Part shown: one piece after another, positions 54,017 to 64,000 of the stretch
Numbering within the stretch: position 1 is the first letter of the stretch
Layout: each line of letters opens with the position of its first letter
Assembly (NCBI GenBank): GCA_029339195.1
Contig: JAPTJF010000320.1
Span: forward strand, 1 to 64,000
Direction of reading: 5' to 3'
DNA length: 64,000 nucleotides
Source: Micractinium sp. NFX-FRZ
Lineage: Eukaryota; Chlorophyta; Trebouxiophyceae; Chlorellales; Chlorellaceae
The notes under the pieces: generated by a model
Database searches by the model: none
Seen by the model: only the letters and a program-made list of their open reading frames with translations
Told to the model about the DNA's origin: nothing
Program-made: the position numbers and the translations under genes

Positions 54017-57000
54017 CTATACAGAACCATCGTCGAATTCCCAGCTGCGGGGGCAAAGGGAAGCGTGGGAGCAGTCGGGAGCATAGGCTGAGGCTCGAGG
54101 GAGGGCAGGGGGCACGGGGGGGCGGCACGCACATGTGGGCGTGGCGCCTCGCTGGCGCACTTGCCCACCGCAAACCTTCCAGCTGCAGCCCCGCATTTTC
54201 AAAGCACACAGTCAACCGACACCCCAGATCCCCACGCAATGTGGCTGAGAATCAATGTTGTTGTGACTCACCGCGTCTCCTTTGGTGACCTCCCCCGCAT
54301 GCGCGCGCAGTAGTCTGCGTCGCCGGGCGGCCGCCGCCGGTCCGTGTTGCTGGCCAGCATGCTGTGGTGCGGGCAGGGGAGGACAGAGGTGGGGGGATGG
54401 GAAGGCGTGAACGGTCCGCCAGCGCATGTTGCCCTCGGCATGCACAGCCGGGCATTGAGCAGTAGTAGCAATGGATGCAAAGACGCAAGAGTGCAGTGGT
54501 GGAGTGCCGGCCCACACCGAGCACTGCAGACCCCTGCGCCTTCCTCCAGGCGCCCACCTGCGCAGGCTTGGCGCCGCAGGACACCTGCCCCCGCCAGCTG
54601 AGGGGGGCTGCCCAGGGGGGCACGTGCATCCCCCACCCTGCCTCCCAGCCCACCTGCTCAGGCTGGGCGCAGCCCTGTTCACCACCACTGCCCCAATGTG
54701 CTGCCCACGCCCTATCCAACCCTGCCCAGAAGACGGGAGAATAATAGGGTCAGCCAGGGCCCAGCCCACCTGCGTAGGCTGAGCGCCACTTTGTTGATCG
54801 TCAGCGCGGGGCTCCACCCGCCGTTGTGCCCGTCATACCTGCAGGCGGGGCGGATGCGTGCGTGGTTGGGTGGGGGAGGGAAGAGCGCCGAGGGTGAGCA
54901 GGGGCCGGTGAAGAGCAGGGGGGTGCTAGCGTGAAGCAAGATGCAAGGGGCCAAGGGGAGTGGCTGAGCGGGTGGGGAGGGAGGGAGATTTGAGGGAGGA
55001 CTGGAGCAATGGAATCTGTGCCCAAGCAGCCTCATGGTACACTCTGTGAAAGCCCCCGCCCCAAGCTCACAGTATGTCCAGGCAGCTGTATGTGCTCACT
55101 GGATTAAAAGTGCGGGTGCAAAACTGAAGCAAAGCACTCAGCAACAGAATCACTCTCTGACCAGCTCACAGGATGTCCAGGCAGATGTGGCCGTTGGAGT
55201 AGATGTGGGGGTGCACTGGCGCGGGCGGCACAAACGTGACCTCCGGAGGCTCCAGCGGGTAGCGCTCGCTGAACAGGATGCGCAGGCGGAAGGTCTCGCC
55301 TGCGGGAGGGCAGGGGAAGGGGCAGCAGCGGAGGGAAGTGAGGTCTCGCCTGCGGGAGGGCGGTGCGCGATGGGGGCGGGAGGGACGGTGGGTGGCGCTC
55401 GACACAGCATGTACGCAGGTCAGGCGGACGGTCTTGCCTGCGGCAGGAACGGCGTGGAAGGGTGGGGGGCTGAAGAGGATATCAAGGGGATGGGAGAGAA
55501 GTGCCCTGGGCAGGGGAACCAAACCCGCCAATGAGCAGCAGCAAAACATGCGGCCCACGGGTCACAAGGCAGCGCTGCAGCCGCCAGAACAGGCAGCGCT
55601 GCAGCCGCCAGAGCAGCCACTCCAGTGACTCCGGTGCAGGCAAGGGAGACACCGCCTCCTTGCAGGCGCCTTGCTTGCGACCAGATCCACTGCTGCCTCC
55701 ACAATCTGGGCCACAACGGTGCAGCAGCGTCCTGCTCCAAAGTAGAGTGCGCTACAAGACCCATGCCCGTCCCACACCAAAGCGCCCCCCTCCTGCTGCA
55801 ACACCGCCTCTCACCTCCCTGCTTGCAGCACGCACATTGTCCCGCCGCCCCTGTGTACAACGACGGCAAGCAACCGTAACCAGCGGCAGCACCTGGCTCC
55901 CTAGCGTTACTACACAATGTCCCACCTCGCTGGATGCCCTGAACCCCCCGCACCTATGTACAGCTGCGGCGGGCAGGGGCTCTCCGGCCCTTGCAGCTCA
56001 ATCACCCACGTGTGCAGGTCATCGTACTGCACCAGGCGGCAGCCATCTGGTGGGTGCTGCAGCCAGTCGCGCAGCTCGCTCTGAACAGAGGTGGGGCGGC
56101 AGCGGGGAGGAGGGGGCAGCAGCGGGGGTGACGTGCCGCACGCGCTTGCATGCAGAGCGCAGCATGCATGCCTGTCTGTGGTAGATGGGAGCTCTACAGA
56201 ATTCAACAGTGCAGCAGCAGAAGCAGGGCAGAGCAGCTGGCTGCAGAGAAGGGAGCGGCGGGCAACGCAGGGGCACGTGGGCGGCGCGGGCGGCGGCGCG
56301 GCTTGGAGCCTCAATGTGGCCGTGGCGCCGGATCCAAGCAGCTTCTGCGACCCAAGACTACTGCACCGCTCGCCTGTATCCGCCGCTGCGCCACTGCCGT
56401 GGGTGTTCGGGACATACCCCCCGCGTTGTTCTGCTGAGCCCTGGCGCCTCGGACTAACGGAGGCTTGAAACGGGTCCAGGCCGGCGGAGACCTAAGCACC
56501 GCGATCAGCTCCTGGAGGGTCTCTTGCTCAGGCCAGAGCGGGCTTGAACCTTCGCAGACTACTTTGATGCGGGCTGCGAACAGAACAGTCAAAGGGAGCT
56601 CCGCGAAGGCAGCGCCCACCGCTCACCATTGGGCTCCCCGCCCGGGCGCGCCCTGGGCGGGGCAGCCAGCCTGGCCGGCCGGCAAAACCGGTGGCAGGCA
56701 GGCAAAGGCCAATTGTATTCAATTGTGCACCCCAGATCTTCAGACCCCTGCCAATGTCATTTTCTGACGAACAGCAGGCCCGCCACTTGACCAGCCATGT
56801 CGCAGCTCTTGCACGATCGGTGATTTTGGGTTGTGCCGACGGCTCTGGAGCATGGGGTGGCTGAGTTTGGAAGGATGGAATGGCACCAGATCTGTGCCGC
56901 CCCCTTCCTCGAGATACTGAATTCTGACGGCGCTCATCACCCTTGCTGCCCACTGGGGCGCAATGCCCGTCTCACCGGCACATCTGCATCTGACCTGCAG

Positions 57001-57275
57001 TACCGACCTGCCTTGGTCTGCTCCCACTGTACTGTACCGGCGTCCGCCACCTGAAGGCCGTGCATGCTTTCCTCAGCGGGTTTGCCCGTTTCTGATGAGC
57101 CGGCTTGGATGGTTTTAACATTACAGGGCCGACTGCGGGATGGGCCACTCACGCCGCAACAGGTGCTGCTGCCGCACGAGTGTCGGGGTTGCATGTTGCA
57201 ATGGAAATGACAAGAGTTATCATTGGCTACTGGTGCAGCTGCTGGTGCCTGCGAACGGCTATGCAGTGGATGCAC
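54017..57275 (-). CDS. Ubiquitin-conjugating enzyme E2, UBC15-18/UBE2W type
   Basis: Carries ubiquitin as a Cys thioester. The UBE2W group modifies protein N termini. Exons 56080-55954, 55299-55170, 54838-54770, 54361-54272 and 54044-54017 are firm. The catalytic Cys lies in HPHIYSNGHICLDIL, followed by WSPALTINKVALSLRSML and the plant-type end GRSPKETRWEFDDGSV. Exon 1 is less sure: a frame ending ESMHGLQ|GTGGCG at 57051 joins in phase and restores the LQxELxxW helix. In-frame ATGs there are 57275, 57194 and one just before the donor. The plant family has WW near the end where this protein has WE. Introns hold echoes of exons 3 and 4. Confidence 0.85.
54550..54790 (-). repeat. Three tails of E2 exon 4
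   Basis: The end of exon 4 plus GTGGGC (true end 54770) is echoed near 54646-54673 and 54551-54574. On the minus strand all three end in a CTGC/TACGC-CAG or GAGCAG block followed by GTGGGC. Confidence 0.75.
55283..55447 (-). repeat. Three heads of E2 exon 3
   Basis: The acceptor plus GETFRL start (true copy 55283-55311) is repeated exactly over 21 bases at 55341-55361 and, more diverged, at 55421-55447 (GKTVRL, CCGCAG kept). Offsets are 50 and 138 bp. Confidence 0.88.
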
Positions 57276-58494
57276 AGAACAACGCCTGGCTCCATTGAAT
57301 CGACATTTCTGCCCCGCCGCCTCTGCCAGCCTGGCGGGCGCCCGTGGGCCGCTGGGCTGGGAGAAGAAGAAGAAGAAGAATACGCCCTTGGGCGTGGGTT
57401 GAGGAAACCAGCAGAGGCCGCTGGGCTGGGCATCCCCCCAAGACCATGGCCATGCCAGGTGGAAACAGGTCCGTGCCTACATCAGGGCTCCGTGGAGGTG
57501 GCCACACGTTACACTGCACCGGTTTCAACTCCGCTGTCAGCCTGGCTGCCCGTTGCAAGCTGCACTTAGGCATTGGCGGGACATGGCGGTGTGGGGCGAG
57601 CCTCAGCTGAGTGCTCCCCCCACACCCGCCCCGGCCCGATGAAAGTGTCGAGAAGAAGGTAGCCGCATGTGAGGGATTTAATCAGTGCATCTTGCGTCGG
57701 GCGCATGGCTTGCGTGCCAGGTGGCAGGGCGCCGGCATGACCCATGCACCTCGGTCCCGCCCCCCGGGACCCGAGGTAGCGTCTTGCGTGTGACGTGGCA
57801 ATAGGGACAAACGTCTAGGAAGCCAGGGAGGGGGAAAGGGCGCCAAAACAGCCGATTGCAGGCCCCATCTGTCGCCCAAATTTCAGAAATTCTAGCCGTT
57901 TGTTGACTGGGAAGGAGGGACGCAAGTCGGCGAGGTAATAATTAAATACCTCAATGGTCTGCACTGCCGCCCTTGGCACCCTGCACGCTGATGCTCACAG
58001 AATTTCGCAGTGATGGCGTTATTCCGAGCACAGTGTAAAAAAGCATTAATCTGGAGTATGGCACCGGCCGGGCCTTGACGGTTGCACCCAACCCCAAGGT
58101 GCTGTGTAACACTCACACACTCACGTCTAGCTGAAACGATTGATTTTGTGTCTTCACTGTGCTCTCAAGAGGAGAGAGCAGCTTGAGTCTCATGTATGCC
58201 GGTGCACTATTAAGTTGAGACATGGTGGCGGTGGGACACGTGGCGCCGCCGTCAGCCAGCTTTGCCTCCACAGTGGCAGGCGGGAAGCGCGCGTGCCTGG
58301 CCGGCTGACACTCTACCTGGTCTTCAGTTGTGACTTCAGATGCAATCAGGGAGCGAAACCCATGTGCGCAAGTGCTACAGACATGTGGCACTGCCACATA
58401 TGGCCGCTGCACAGTCAGCTGCAGTGCAGTACCGGTGCTTCCGCGACTTATCGCGTAAAACGTCACTTTCCCCGCGGAGCATGTAGCTGCATTC
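57276..58494. other. divergent intergenic region
   Basis: About 1.2 kb between the E2 gene and the first membrane paralogue. It contains an AAG repeat near 57361-57380 and an AT-richer patch at 57890-58060. No exon supported. Confidence 0.45.
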
Positions 58495-60759
58495 ATGTCA
58501 AGGCCAGGGCACGGCCGGGACCTCCGCAGCGGTGTAGCCCTATCTGCCTCCCGGGGGAGCACTGGCAGACTGGAGCGACTGGGGCGGGCAGTGCAGCGAT
58601 GGGTCGATGATCCGCACAGACAGTGAGGCCGCCAATGCGCCGCCCTTTGGCGCCGCTGCTTGCTGCCGCCGCCGCCACTGCCGCCGCCGGTCATGCCTGA
58701 TGCAACGGGCGCTGCTGTCAGCCCCCCATCCTGCCGCCCTCTCGTCCATGGCTGCCTGAGTTGCGGGGCAACCTCAGAATGTGCGCGGTTTCGCCTGCAG
58801 GGAGATGAATTTGAGGCTGGTGGAGCATGACCGCAAGGGCTGGCAGGTGGCGGCCGTCCTGACGGCTGCCGTGCTCACATTCAAAGTGTGGTTTCGAGAG
58901 GGGTTGCCAGGTAGGTGTGCCCCTACGAACGTGGCAAGGCATGCATGTGCGGCCAGCTTCCCAGCGAGGCATGATGAGGGCATGGGGTCAGCCGTGCGAG
59001 CGCTGGCGGCGCCTACCGCCGTGCCTGGCACGCCGCTGCCTGGGCGCAGCGAACGGGATGCTCCCACTCGCCAGCGCCGGCCCCTTGCCTGCGCTAGAAT
59101 GAAAGAAATGCGTCAAGTTTACGAACTGCTATGCTGTGCTTTAATGATGGTTGCCACAAGGAATAATGTGCCTGCAGGCCTGGCGCTGGCCTGCTCCGGA
59201 TCCGCCCTCTACATGGCCGGCATAGCGCTGCTGGCAGCACGCCACCCACGGCTGTATGCACGCAACCGCGAGGCCCTCAGCATCTCAGCCATGCTAGGCA
59301 ACTGCCTGGTAACACACGCCCTGGGTGAGCTCTGGGGTGGGGTGGGGTGGGGGACCGGCAGGGACCCTGGGGCCCCCAGTGGGTGTTTGGTTGGGGGGCA
59401 GGGGGCACCTGCCTGCCGTGTGGTCTCACAAGATGTCGCTCGCCAAGCCGTGCATTTCTGTGCCGCACCCGTCGCCACCAAGTGCCGCCTCCCACCTGAA
59501 ACCAGCCAATAGACTTGACGAGCCCATGCATGCGCAACCGCCGAGTTGCTGCACTCATGGCAGGCGGACGCTGCCTGCCCGCCTGCCGCCTGCCCGCCTG
59601 CCTGCCATTCCTCCCTGGGCCCTCCCCCAAACTGTGCATGACCCCCGCAGCTGCCCACGCCACAGAAGAGCAGGCATACCGTGTGCACGCGTGCAACACC
59701 GCTCCACCTCCGTGCCCCCTGTCTTATGCTTCGTTCTTGTGCTTGCCTCTTGTGCTTGCGTCTTGTGCTTTCCTTATTGTGCTGCTTTCTTGTGCCTCCC
59801 TCTTGTGCCTCCGCAGCCGCCCACGGCGGCACCAACCACTTCCTGTACCACCGCGACTCCGCCCTGCTGCTCCTGCTCATCTTTGCCTCCACCCATTACG
59901 CCTCGTGGATTTGCCTCTACATCTTGTACGGACGCGTCGGCTCGCTCTTGGCTGCGCTGGTGCTGCCGCTGGTGGCGCTGCTGCCGGTGAGGGCGGGCCG
60001 GCTGGACACACACCGGCAGCCCAGTGCGCCGTGCTGCCTGCTCCTGTCTGTAGGTGTGCGCCTGGCAGCTGAGCGCAGCTGGCGGTTTACAGCTTTTTAA
60101 AGTCCACCTGGGCTGCCTGCCTGCCCACCCACCCGCCCGCCTGCCCGACTGCCCCGCCCGCCTCTGCGGCATCTCCTCTGCCCGCCCACCCTGCTTCCCC
60201 ACCCGCCGCCCCTGCCCTCCTGCAGCAACTGGTGATGCCGGACGGCGGCTCCTGCGCCAAAGTGGTGGCGGCACCAGGCGTGGCTGCCACCCTGGACGAT
60301 CTGCACACAGTGCTGGCCCTGGTGCACTCGCCGCTGCTGGGCCCCACGGGCGCTGTGCTGGGCACGCTGCATGGGGTGCAGCAGGACGGCGGCAGGGATG
60401 CAGCGATGGGCATGCAGCAGTGCCGCATCATCGATTTGTGGCTGCTGGGCATGGCGGGCTATGTGGTGCCAGTCCTGGCGCTGCGTGTGATGGAACGCTC
60501 GGCACGGCGGGCGGCAGCAGCAGCAGCGGCGGCAGCGGCAGCAGCAGCCCAGCTCCAGCAGCAGCCGGGGGAGGCAGCGGAGCAGGCGGAGCAAGCGGAG
60601 CAGGCGGGTGGGCGGCGGGCGGCGCACAGCCAAATGGATGCGCTCCGGATTCGGCTGCAGCAGGGGCAATGGCAGTCGGAGACGGACGCCTTTTGGCTGC
60701 GGGTTGCCTACTTTGCCAGCTGTGCCGTGTGGGCCGCTGCCAGCTTACTGTCCTCGTGA
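58495..60759 (+). CDS. Multi-span membrane protein, paralogue A
   Basis: Unrecognised algal protein. Five exons (58495-58622, 58801-58910, 59178-59324, 59817-59986, 60226-60759) close to 362 residues. Exon 1 ends in a basic helix (LERLGRAVQRWVDDPHR). Spans include VAAVLTAAVLTFKVWF, LALACSGSALYMAGIALLA, LLLLLIFASTHYASWICLYIL and LLAALVLPLVALL, with a final hydrophobic end VAYFASCAVWAAASLL. Shared motifs with paralogue B are KGWQVAAVL, LALACSGS and HGGTNHFLYHRDSALLLLL. A long Ala-then-Glu/Gln linker precedes the C-terminal span. A possible poly(A) signal lies at 60877. A weak echo of exon 4 (AAHATEEQ after CCGCAG) lies near 59651. Confidence 0.72.
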
Positions 60760-60801
60760 TGCCAGTGCTTCGCCTGGGTGCCGCCTGGTGTTGCGTGCCG
60801 A

Positions 60802-60824
60802 TAGGGTTTGGGTTTAGGGTTTTT
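60802..60824 (+). repeat. G-rich telomere-like tract
   Basis: TAGGGTTTGGGTTTAGGG followed by TTTTT, three degenerate TTTAGGG units in the G-strand orientation, 43 bases after the stop of paralogue A. Confidence 0.7.
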
Positions 60825-60876
60825 GAGCCAATGCCCGGGTGCCACCTGTGTTGCGCGAGGCGCCGCCCTGGTATAA

Positions 60877-60881
60877 TGTAA
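60877..60881 (+). terminator. TGTAA polyadenylation signal
   Basis: TGTAA 118 bases after the stop of paralogue A, at a typical green-algal distance. Confidence 0.5.
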
Positions 60882-61273
60882 AGGCACGCTGACTGTCCCA
60901 GGGTCAGCGTGCAACTTGCAGCCAGGCCGCGCAGCATGTACTGCATGGGCACCTCAAAGCCTGTTCTCGGCCTCGCCGCAAGGGAAGCGCCCCCCGCCCC
61001 ACCCGCCACGTCAGCCTGGGGTCCACTTGCTCCCCAGTTGTTTGCAGCAGGTTGCCATGGGAGTTGCGGCCTGGCCCTATCAGGCAGCCGGCCGGGTGTG
61101 TGTAGCGCCGCAATTGCGAGTGTCGCAAGGGGGGCGCCCGCCTGCCTGGAGACATAGGCAAGAGGGGCCAGTCCTTCCTAGCTAGGACAGGGTAGGACCG
61201 AGTATGCCAGTGGGCATGGGCCATGGCGCCACCTTGGGGGCCGCTTCCTGGCTGTCCCATCCTTCCTACCCTG

Positions 61274-61715
61274 CCTGGCTGCCGGCGCCGCTGCCGCCTG
61301 GGGGACCCATCCTACCTGTCCCATCCTTCCTACCTATCCTGGCTGCCGGCGCCGCTGCCGCCTTGGGGCCCCATCCTACCTGTCCCTTCCTTCCTACCCT
61401 GCCTGGCTGCCGGCGCCGCTGCCGCCTGGGGGCCCCATCCTACCTGTCCCTTCCTTCCTACCTGTCCTGGCTGCCGGCGCCGCTGCCNNNNNNNNNNNNN
61501 NNNNNNNNNNNNNNNNNNNNNNNNNNNNNNNNNNNNNNNNNNNNNNNNNNNNNNNNNNNNNNNNNCCTGGCTGCCGGCGCCGCTGCCGCCTGGGGGCCCC
61601 ATCCTACCTGTCCCTTCCTTCCTACCTGTCCTGGCTGCCGGCGCCGCTGCCTCCTGGGGGGCCCATCCTACCTGTCCCTTCCTTCCTACCTGTCCTGCCC
61701 GCTGTCGGCGCCGCC
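61274..61715. repeat. 64-bp minisatellite
   Basis: Units beginning CCTGGCTGCCGGCGCCGCTG start at 61274, 61338, 61402, 61466, 61566 and 61630, with a degenerate one near 61694. The period is exactly 64 except across the assembly gap. Each unit ends in CCTACCTGTCCCTTCCTTCC. Confidence 0.97.
61488..61565. other. Assembly gap, 78 N
   Basis: A run of 78 N inside the minisatellite. The unit spacing across it (100) is not a multiple of 64, so the gap length is arbitrary or the hidden units are irregular. Confidence 0.99.
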
Positions 61716-61769
61716 CTCGGGACCCTTTAAGGAAGCTTCCTGCCTGTACTGGGCAGACCCTTGCTAGGA

Positions 61770-62340
61770 AAATCAGGAAGGATAGGAAAGCTAGGATGGA
61801 GGTCCTGGGGCGTCTGTCCATGGTCGACACCTCGGGGCCTCATGTCCTAGCTGTCCTATCCTTCCTACCTTTCCTAGCCGCCCGTGGCCCCACCCCGGGC
61901 GCCCCATCCCAACTGTCCTATCCTTCCTACCTTTCATAACATACCTAAAAATAACCTAAACCCCCAAACCCTAAAACCCTAAAACCCTAAAACCCTAACA
62001 CCACAGCGGGCAGCTAGGACAGGTAGGAAGGATAGGACAGCTAGGATTGCGCGGCGGTGGCCGCGGGGCGGGCGGCGGGGCGGGCGGGGCCGGGAAAGCT
62101 AGGAAGGATGGGAAAGCTAGACCGTCTCGAAGCGGGCCCAAGACAATGCTAGGAAAGCTGGGAAGGTTAGGACAGCGGGTGGAGATGGCTGAGGTAGGAC
62201 GTGGCGGACCCCCTCCAGCGGCCAAGCCGAGCTGAGCTAGGCAGCCAGGAACGAAATTCCATGGTTAGCTAGGACTGTCCTAGCTGTCCTAGCTAGGATT
62301 TTACAGCACAAAATGGTGTCCTAGCTTGCTTCCTTAGGAA
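61770..62340. repeat. Satellite-like TCCTAGC/GCTAGGA region
   Basis: Many scattered copies of TCCTAGC, GTCCTATCCTTCCTACC and their reverse complements (GGTAGGAAGGATAGGAC, GCTAGGA). Left of about 61940 the C-rich orientation dominates; right of it the G-rich one is common. Together with the minisatellite this forms a 1.1-kb non-coding block between the paralogues. Confidence 0.7.
61944..61999 (-). repeat. C-rich telomere-like tract
   Basis: CCTAAA variants lead into at least three perfect CCCTAAAA units ending at about 61999. CCCTAAAA is the complement of the Chlamydomonas-type telomere unit TTTTAGGG. Confidence 0.85.
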
Positions 62341-62580
62341 ATCCGACCTACCCTTGCCCATTTCTGCCCAGGCTTCAAGATGCTGCAATGCTTTGCTCCC
62401 TGACTGACGTTTTGGAGGCAAATGCTTGCAAGCCTGCACCATGCATGGCACCATGGCTGCCCAGTTCCTTCATGTTGCCAAGTACCGCCGGCGATCCTGC
62501 ATTATGCGCTCCCCCAACCTCTTTACGGCCCCTAGCTTCACTAAATGGTGACAGACGCTGAGCTGGGGACCCGCACTGGA

Positions 62581-64000
62581 ATGCGCCCTCGGGGGGCACT
62601 GTTCCGCTGGTGCTACCACGGACTGGAGCGGCTGAGGCGGGGAGTGAAGCGGTGGGTCGACGACACCCACAGAAAGTGAGACAGCGCCGCGCCGCGTGTT
62701 CGCGGTGCAGCCTGGTGGCCCCCACACCCCTACACCACAGTCCCGCCGTCGCTCCCGCCTGCCGCCGCCGCCCCTGCCATGCACGCATGCCTGGCTCGCC
62801 TGCCTCTTCTGAGCCGCCCCTTCTCCCAAAACTTTCACACGACCTTGCAAGCTCCACACCCGTGCAGGGATATGAACGTGAGGCTTACGGAGCAGGACTG
62901 CAAAGGCTGGCAGGTGGCTGCCGTCCTGGCCATAGTCCTGGTGGCCAAACTGCATTTGGATGAGGGGCTGCCAGGTAGGCGGGCCCGTCTGGCTGGCTGG
63001 CTTGCGCTGCACTGTCCTGCTGCTGAGGAAGGGGGCGGAGAGAGCATTGGCAGCGGTGGGTGCTGCCGGCGGGCGGTCCAGTGCACCCTGTCATGCATAT
63101 GGCTGGTGGATCGCGGAGTACATTTATCACGCCAGGCCTGCCAGCCCTAGCCCTGGGCGCACATGCCCGCCGCTCGGCGCTCAGCCGACGCTCCCACGCA
63201 CACTGCCTCCCGAAATCTGCTCCTGGTGTGCTCACAAGGTGGCCCCTCCACTGGCCCCCTTCCCCTCTCCCCCCCTGGGCTAACCTGGGCTGCCCGCAGG
63301 CCTGGCGCTGGCCTGCTCCGGCTCCGTCTTCGCCCATGCTGGCATGGCTCTCATGGCGAAGCGGTGGCCGCAGCTGTATGCACGCCACAGGGAGGCATGG
63401 GTCACGCTGGCGGTGCTGGGCAACAGCGTGGTGTCTCATGCCCTGGGTGAGTGCTCGCTTGCGGCAGGCGGGGGCTTCCCATGTTGCCTTGCCTGGGCCG
63501 GCCGCACAGCTGTGCGCTCCTTTGCGGGGGGGTCATATCATGATCAGAGAAGACTTTGGGGACGGGGGGCGGGGGTGGGGGTGGGGGGCCTGGCATCAGG
63601 CGGGCATGGGTGCTCAGGTGTGCACGTTGGTATTGGCCCCCCCGCCCCCCCGGGATCTCTGCGGTGCCCCACCCCGGTTTCACGATGACGCATTGCACGG
63701 GCCCGCTGACGCGCTTCCCATCCCACAGAGGAGCGAGCAGCCCAGGCATGCCGTGCAGCCTGCCGGCAGGGCGGCGGTGCCCCCGCTGACGGCAGGCGCT
63801 GGCCCACCCCCCCATGCGCCTTGCTGCTGCCCGTGCAGCGGCGTACGGCGGCACCAACCACTTCCTGCACCACCGCGGCTCCGCCCTGCTCCTCCTGCTC
63901 ATGCTGGTGGCGATCCACCGTGCATCCTGGACCTGCATATTTGTGGTGCACGGGCGGCTGGACTCGCGCTGGGCGGCGCTGGCGCTGCCGCTGGTGGCGC
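62581..64000 (+). CDS. Multi-span membrane protein, paralogue B (cut by window end)
   Basis: A tandem relative of paralogue A. Visible exons 62581-62675, 62868-62974, 63300-63446 and 63839 to the window end have the same phases and intron positions as in A. Exon 1 (MRPRGALFRWCYHGLERLRR) aligns with A after a shorter start. Exon 2 has KDMNVRLTEQDCKGWQVAAVL, split here after AA|G. Exon 3 starts LALACSGSVFAHAGMALMA, and exon 4 reads YGGTNHFLHHRGSALLLLLM. Remaining exons lie beyond 64000. Divergence is moderate, so the duplication is not recent. Confidence 0.72.

Noticed and set aside
56311..56619. Minus-strand open frame as E2 exon 1
   Set aside because: It does not lead in phase to the firm exon at 56080 and lacks the LQxEL helix, which the frame ending at 57051 supplies.
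61204..61939. Plus-strand open frames through the minisatellite
   Set aside because: They run through N bases and simply translate the 64-bp repeat.
1..64000. tRNA or rRNA genes
   Set aside because: I looked for T-arm GGTTCGAATC-like cores and conserved rRNA blocks by eye and found none convincing. A covariance-model scan was not possible here.

Overview
The window is nuclear DNA from a GC-rich green alga, most likely a Chlorella-clade trebouxiophyte. This rests on protein-coding genes cut into many short exons by canonical GT-AG introns, a plastid sigma factor, a plastid-type acetolactate synthase, a plant-type UBC15-18 ubiquitin conjugase, TGTAA polyadenylation-type signals and CCCTAAAA telomere-like repeats. 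No prokaryotic, organellar, viral or CRISPR feature was seen. Exon boundaries below were read by eye and checked by carrying codon phase across each intron. Most genes close perfectly, so those models are firm even without transcript data.

Layout from left to right: a small single-membrane-span protein (726-1789, +); a WWOX/retinol-dehydrogenase-like SDR (6237-3061, -) divergent from an NADH-cytochrome b5 reductase (6499-9951, +); a ZNF511-like zinc-finger protein (13047-10874, -) and an 82-residue coiled-coil protein (13729-13141, -), the latter divergent from a low-complexity protein (13883-15441, +); a secreted subtilase (21442-16537, -) divergent from a signal-peptide-bearing MsrA (22076-25008, +); a DUF1664 membrane protein (28630-26129, -); an ankyrin-type protein with an internal duplication (32841-29217, -); a multi-span membrane protein with an in-frame TGA (33759-35845, +); acetolactate synthase in 19 exons (45769-37221, -) divergent from a plastid sigma factor in 10 exons (47031-51962, +); a UBC15-18/UBE2W-type E2 (57275-54017, -); and two paralogous membrane proteins (58495-60759 and 62581 to the window edge, +). 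The two paralogues are separated by a 64-bp minisatellite with an assembly gap and flanked by opposed telomere-like tracts.

The most striking property is not a gene. Introns in at least nine of the fourteen genes carry partial copies of the neighbouring exon edge together with its splice site. I call these exon-edge echoes. Head echoes repeat the 3' splice site plus the first 20-45 bases of the next exon. Tail echoes repeat the end of the previous exon plus its donor. They lie about 25-130 bp apart, often in two to four copies. In several clusters the exon-derived part is nearly identical between copies while the linker has diverged. This points to pervasive short tandem duplication across exon-intron junctions, possibly with homogenisation against the exon, and it leaves each gene with many decoy splice sites.

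The genes do not form one pathway. Organelle themes recur (plastid transcription, branched-chain amino-acid synthesis, methionine repair, membrane electron transfer), and divergent gene pairs suggest shared promoters.
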